Shown here: positions 5,587-8,531 of the stretch, one piece after another
How positions within the stretch are numbered: position 1 is the stretch's first letter
Layout of the letters: every line of letters begins with the position of its first letter
DNA from: Thiomonas sp.
GTDB taxonomy: Bacteria; Pseudomonadota; Gammaproteobacteria; Burkholderiales; Burkholderiaceae_C
Direction: 5' to 3'
Length of the DNA stretch: 8,531 nucleotides
Assembly: GCA_028706735.1 (NCBI GenBank)
Contig: JAQTVS010000107.1
Coordinates: 1-8,531 of the forward strand
Translations under genes and position numbers: made by a program
Notes under the pieces: generated by a model
Databases searched by the model: none
What the model saw: only the letters and a program-made list of their open reading frames with translations
Told to the model about the DNA's origin: nothing

Positions 5587-5597
5587 GTGCAGGTTTG

Positions 5598-5642
5598 CCG
5601 CACGGGTTCGCTGATCTGCTGCGGGTTCACCACAACACCCGC
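5598..5642 (+). promoter_or_regulatory. Two mutually exclusive leader hairpins before trpE
   Basis: CCGCA 5598-5602 can pair with TGCGG 5620-5624. Alternatively GCGGGT 5621-5626 can pair with ACCCGC 5637-5642 around a 10-base loop. The shared segment 5621-5624 cannot do both. In addition GGGTTCGC 5604-5611 can pair, with one bulge, to GCGACCC 5644-5650, which is one arm of the hairpin over the trpE ribosome binding site. No run of U follows any of them. Confidence 0.3.
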
Positions 5643-5644
5643 CG

Positions 5645-5660
5645 CGACCCTTCGGAGTCG
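5645..5660 (+). promoter_or_regulatory. cUUCGg hairpin covering the trpE ribosome binding site
   Basis: CGAC 5645-5648 pairs with GTCG 5657-5660. After one C-A mismatch, C5650-G5655 closes a TTCG loop (5651-5654), the unusually stable cUUCGg tetraloop. The trpE Shine-Dalgarno GGAG (5654-5657) lies in the loop and right arm, three bases from the hairpin end to the ATG. Folding would limit ribosome access. Confidence 0.4.
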
Positions 5661-5663
5661 AAC

Positions 5664-7163
5664 ATGACCGAACACGAGTTTGCCCAACTGGCCCAGCAGG
5701 GCTACAACCGCATCGCCCTCACCACCCAGGCGCTCGCCGACCTGGAAACCCCGCTGTCGCTCTACCTCAAGCTGGTGCCGCGCGGCGGGGCGGGGCGCAA
5801 CAGCTTTCTGCTCGAATCCGTGGTGGGCGGCGAGCGCTTCGGGCGGTATTCCTTCATCGGACTGCCCGCGCGCACCCAACTGCGGGTGAAGCACGGCGCC
5901 ACCGAGGTGCTGCTGGACGGCGCGGTGATCGAACAATCGAGCGACAACCCGCTGGATTTCATCGACGCCTATTACAAGCGCTTCAAGGTGGCCATGCCAG
6001 CGGGCCTGCCCCGCTTTTGCGGCGGACTGGCGGGCTATTTCGGCTATGACGCGGCGCGTTATATCGAGGCGCGGCTGGCGCGCTCGGGGCAACAGCACCC
6101 CAAGCCCGACCCGGTCGATCTGCCCGATATTCAGTTGCTGCTGACCGAAGAGCTGGCGGTGATCGACAACCTCAGCGGCCGCCTGCACCTCATCGTCTAT
6201 GCCGACCCGGCGCAGCCCCAGGCCTACGCCCGGGCGCAGGCGCGGCTGGAGGCGCTGCGTGCGCAGTTGCGCAATCCGGTTGAGGCGCCCGCGCTGGCGC
6301 CGGGCGCGGTCACGCCGATCGAGCGCGAGTTTGACCAGGCCGACTATCTGCGCGCCGTCGCGGTGGCCAAGGAGTACATCGCCGCAGGCGACTACATGCA
6401 GGTGCAGATCGGCCAGCGGCTGCGCAAGGCGTACACCCAGCCGCCGCTGAGCCTGTACCGCGCGCTGCGGGCGATCAATCCGTCGCCCTATCTGTATTTC
6501 TACGACTTCGGCGACCATCAGGTGGTCGGCTCGTCGCCGGAAATCCTGGTGCGGCAGGAGCGCACGCCGCAGGGGCAGAAAGTCACCATCCGCCCGCTGG
6601 CCGGCACGCGCCCGCGCGGCGCCACGCCGGAGCTGGACGCGGCGAATGAGGCCGAACTGCTGGCGGACCCGAAGGAGCGCGCAGAGCATCTCATGCTCAT
6701 CGACCTGGCGCGCAATGACATCGGCCGCATCACCCAGACCGGGTCGGTGAAGGTGACCGAGGCCTTTGCCATCGAGCGCTACTCGCATGTGATGCACATC
6801 GTCAGCAATGTGGATGGCCTGCTGCGCGCGGGCATGGATGCGATGGACGTGTTCCGCGCCACGTTTCCGGCGGGCACGCTCTCGGGCGCGCCCAAAATCC
6901 GGGCGATGGAAGTGATCGACGAGCTGGAGCCTACGCGGCGCGGGCTGTACGGCGGCGCGGTGGGCTATTGGAGCTTTGCCGGGGATATGGATCTGGCCAT
7001 CGCCATACGCACCGGCATCGTCAAGCAGGGGCAGTTGTTCGTGCAGGCGGCGGCGGGCATCGTGGCTGATTCCGTGCCCGAGATGGAATGGCGCGAAACC
7101 GAGGTGAAGGCACGCGCCGTGCTGCGCGCCGCCGAACAGGTGCAGGAAGGACTGGACGGCTGA
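5664..7163 (+). CDS. trpE: Anthranilate synthase component I
   Basis: This 499-residue protein, the usual size for TrpE, is the chorismate-binding subunit. With the glutamine amidotransferase TrpG it makes anthranilate, the first committed step of tryptophan synthesis. The N-terminal domain has LLES (49-52) and RYSF (61-64), and NPSPYLYF is at 272-279; in known TrpE proteins these form the tryptophan feedback site. The C-terminal chorismate-binding domain shows PLAGTRPRG (311-319), DLARNDIGR (347-355), [11 protein letters not shown] (371-381, His375 matching the catalytic His), [11 protein letters not shown] (401-411), [11 protein letters not shown] (425-435) and [19 protein letters not shown] (461-479). 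The frame is open to a TTG at 5595, but the ATG at 5664 with GGAG six bases upstream (5654-5657) gives the expected N-terminus. trpG follows after 56 bases, and the three trp genes form one operon. Confidence 0.97.
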   Translation: MTEHEFAQLAQQGYNRIALTTQALADLETPLSLYLKLVPRGGAGRNSFLLESVVGGERFGRYSFIGLPARTQLRVKHGATEVLLDGAVIEQSSDNPLDFIDAYYKRFKVAMPAGLPRFCGGLAGYFGYDAARYIEARLARSGQQHPKPDPVDLPDIQLLLTEELAVIDNLSGRLHLIVYADPAQPQAYARAQARLEALRAQLRNPVEAPALAPGAVTPIEREFDQADYLRAVAVAKEYIAAGDYMQVQIGQRLRKAYTQPPLSLYRALRAINPSPYLYFYDFGDHQVVGSSPEILVRQERTPQGQKVTIRPLAGTRPRGATPELDAANEAELLADPKERAEHLMLIDLARNDIGRITQTGSVKVTEAFAIERYSHVMHIVSNVDGLLRAGMDAMDVFRATFPAGTLSGAPKIRAMEVIDELEPTRRGLYGGAVGYWSFAGDMDLAIAIRTGIVKQGQLFVQAAAGIVADSVPEMEWRETEVKARAVLRAAEQVQEGLDG

Positions 7164-7219
7164 ACGCCAAGGGCTGCGTCCACATCCCCCTACTCTTTCA
7201 CGACCTACGGAGCCCCATC

Positions 7220-7810
7220 ATGCTGCTGATGATCGACAACTACGACAGCTTTACCTACAACCTGGTGCAATATTTCGGCGAACTCGGCCAGGACGTGCAT
7301 ACCGTGCGCAACGATGCGCTCGATCTCGAAGCCATCGCCGCGCTCAATCCCGAGCGCATCGTCATTTCTCCCGGGCCGCGCTCGCCCGCCGAGGCCGGTA
7401 TTTCCGTGCCGGTGCTGCAGTATTTCGCCGGCCGCCTGCCCATTCTCGGCGTGTGCCTGGGCCACCAGGCCATCGGCGCGGCGTTTGGCGGCAAGATCGT
7501 GCGGGCCAAACAGATCATGCACGGCAAGACCAGCCCCATCACCCACGATGGCGCTGGCGTGTTCGCCGACCTGCCCAGCCCGTACACCGTAGTGCGCTAT
7601 CACTCGCTGGCCATCGAGCGCAACAGCCTGCCCGCCTGCCTGGAAATCAGCGCGCAGACCGAGGACGGAGAAATCATGGGGGTGCGCCACCGCCATTTCG
7701 CCATCGAGGGCGTGCAGTTCCACCCCGAATCCATCGAGACCGAGCATGGCCACAAGCTGCTGCAGAACTTTCTGGCGTTGAACGAGGGCCATTTCCATGA
7801 CCATCAGTAA
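7220..7810 (+). CDS. trpG: Anthranilate synthase component II (glutamine amidotransferase)
   Basis: This 196-residue class I glutamine amidotransferase supplies ammonia from glutamine to TrpE. It begins with [19 protein letters not shown], a classic TrpG/PabA start. The oxyanion loop is [11 protein letters not shown] (50-60), the nucleophile elbow is [10 protein letters not shown] with Cys79, and the His/Glu of the triad are in GVQFHPESI (His168, Glu170). HGKTSPI (101-107) and VRYHSLAI (125-132) are also typical. The frame is open back into trpE, but the ATG at 7220 has GGAG at 7209-7212, seven bases upstream. In many bacteria one TrpG-type subunit also serves PabB in folate synthesis; whether that holds here depends on a separate pabA outside the window. 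The end overlaps trpD by 14 bases. Confidence 0.97.
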   Translation: MLLMIDNYDSFTYNLVQYFGELGQDVHTVRNDALDLEAIAALNPERIVISPGPRSPAEAGISVPVLQYFAGRLPILGVCLGHQAIGAAFGGKIVRAKQIMHGKTSPITHDGAGVFADLPSPYTVVRYHSLAIERNSLPACLEISAQTEDGEIMGVRHRHFAIEGVQFHPESIETEHGHKLLQNFLALNEGHFHDHQ

Positions 7811-8531
7811 TCACGACGCGCTGGTGCGCGTCATCGAGCACCGCGAAATCTTTCACGACGAGATGATTGCACTGATGCGCCGCATCATGACGGGAGAAAT
7901 GTCCCCGGTCATGATGGCGGCGATCATCACCGGCTTGCGAGTCAAAAAAGAAACCATCGGAGAAATCGCCGCGTCGGCGATGGTGATGCGTGAGTTCGCC
8001 ACGCCGGTCGAGGTGGCGGATAAAAAGCGCCTGGTCGACATCGTCGGGACGGGGGGCGATTCCGCGCGGACTTTCAACATCTCCACGGCGAGCATGTTCG
8101 TTGCGGCGGCAGCGGGGGCGCAAGTGGCCAAGCACGGCGGGCGCAGCGTGAGTTCGTCCTCCGGCTCGGCAGACGCGCTTGAGGCGCTGGGCGCCAACAT
8201 CCAGCTCACGCCCGTGCAGGTGGCGCAAAGCCTGAAGCTATGCGGCATCGGCTTCATGTTCGCGCCCAACCATCATCCCGCCATGAGGCACGCCGCGCCG
8301 GTGCGCAAGGAACTGGGGGTGCGCACGCTTTTCAACATCCTCGGGCCGCTGACCAACCCAGCGGGCGCGCCCAATCAACTGCTCGGCGTGTTTCATCCCG
8401 ACCTGGTGGGCATCCTGGTGCGCGTGCTGCAGCGCCTGGGCAGCGAGCACGCGGTGGTGGTGCACGGACTGGACGGGCTTGACGAGGTGTCGCTGTCGGG
8501 CGAAACCCTGGTGGGCGAACTGAAAAATGGC
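7797..8531 (+). CDS. trpD: Anthranilate phosphoribosyltransferase, N-terminal 245 residues (gene runs off the right edge)
   Basis: TrpD transfers the phosphoribosyl group of PRPP to anthranilate, the second step of tryptophan synthesis. The 245 residues present are about 70% of the usual 340-350. The N-terminal helical domain is followed by [17 protein letters not shown] (81-97), the PRPP/Mg2+ site; [21 protein letters not shown] (112-132); [12 protein letters not shown] (154-165); and [14 protein letters not shown] (176-189). GTGGDS and KHGGR differ slightly from the E. coli-type GTGGDG and KHGNR, but as far as I recall this is ordinary for beta- and gammaproteobacterial TrpD. The start ATG lies 14 bases inside trpG, with GAGGG at 7784-7788 as a possible ribosome binding site, indicating translational coupling. 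No frameshift or lost key residue is visible before the window end. Confidence 0.97.
   Translation, partial: MTISNHDALVRVIEHREIFHDEMIALMRRIMTGEMSPVMMAAIITGLRVKKETIGEIAASAMVMREFATPVEVADKKRLVDIVGTGGDSARTFNISTASMFVAAAAGAQVAKHGGRSVSSSSGSADALEALGANIQLTPVQVAQSLKLCGIGFMFAPNHHPAMRHAAPVRKELGVRTLFNILGPLTNPAGAPNQLLGVFHPDLVGILVRVLQRLGSEHAVVVHGLDGLDEVSLSGETLVGELKNG

Noticed and set aside
5595..5663. TTG start adding 23 residues to trpE
   Set aside because: No ribosome binding site precedes the TTG, and the added residues resemble no TrpE N-terminus. The ATG at 5664 has GGAG at proper spacing.
5415..6797. A 460-codon open frame on the minus strand opposite trpE and its leader
   Set aside because: It is antisense to the well-supported trpE, its translation is Arg/His/Gln-rich low-complexity sequence of the kind GC-rich antisense frames give, and no ribosome binding site or family motif is seen.
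7088..7219. N-terminal extension of trpG into the end of trpE
   Set aside because: TrpG proteins begin at the [12 protein letters not shown] motif, and the ATG at 7220 has its own ribosome binding site.

Overview
The window reads as a chromosomal, GC-rich (above 60% by eye) segment of a betaproteobacterium, most likely a member of the Burkholderiales. The order gcr-like gene / apaG (leftward), then rpe, gph, trpE, trpG, trpD (rightward) is an arrangement I associate with that order, and the protein signatures fit. A Thiomonas- or Comamonadaceae-like host is a guess from general resemblance, not something shown here.

Left part (1-1646, minus strand): a truncated gene for a Gcr-type 'site-specific recombinase' membrane protein is preceded by apaG, with the apaG stop and gcr start overlapping by one base. 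Between apaG and rpe (1647-1941) lies a compact non-coding repeat: a roughly 166 bp imperfect palindrome with 20 bp ends, flanked by CTAG on both sides. Directly abutting it is a third copy of the end repeat, which creates a perfect 40 bp palindrome. It looks like a MITE or similar non-autonomous element.

Middle part (1942-3424, plus strand): rpe (ribulose-5-phosphate 3-epimerase) and gph (phosphoglycolate phosphatase) overlap by one base and end at a strong bidirectional terminator. Converging on it are two separate leftward genes for secreted chalcone-isomerase-like proteins (3447-4019 and 4167-4790), which are diverged paralogues. Divergent from the second is a PaaI-like hotdog thioesterase (4909-5373). 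The shared intergenic region carries a plausible leftward promoter and a small inverted repeat that could be a repressor operator.

Right part (5374-8531): a 290-base leader precedes the trp genes. It contains a possible 36-codon leader peptide with Trp-Pro-Trp, alternative hairpins, and a cUUCGg hairpin that covers the trpE ribosome binding site. No U-run terminator is visible, so any attenuation would have to act on translation or through Rho. trpE and trpG together encode anthranilate synthase, and trpD (cut by the window end) encodes anthranilate phosphoribosyltransferase: the first two steps from chorismate towards tryptophan.

Most of the window is ordinary housekeeping sequence. I see no prophage, CRISPR array, tRNA or rRNA, and no clear new multigene system. 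The points worth a second look are the palindromic element, the putative trp leader, the apparently leaderless apaG and rpe starts, and the paired chalcone-isomerase-like genes with the adjacent thioesterase.
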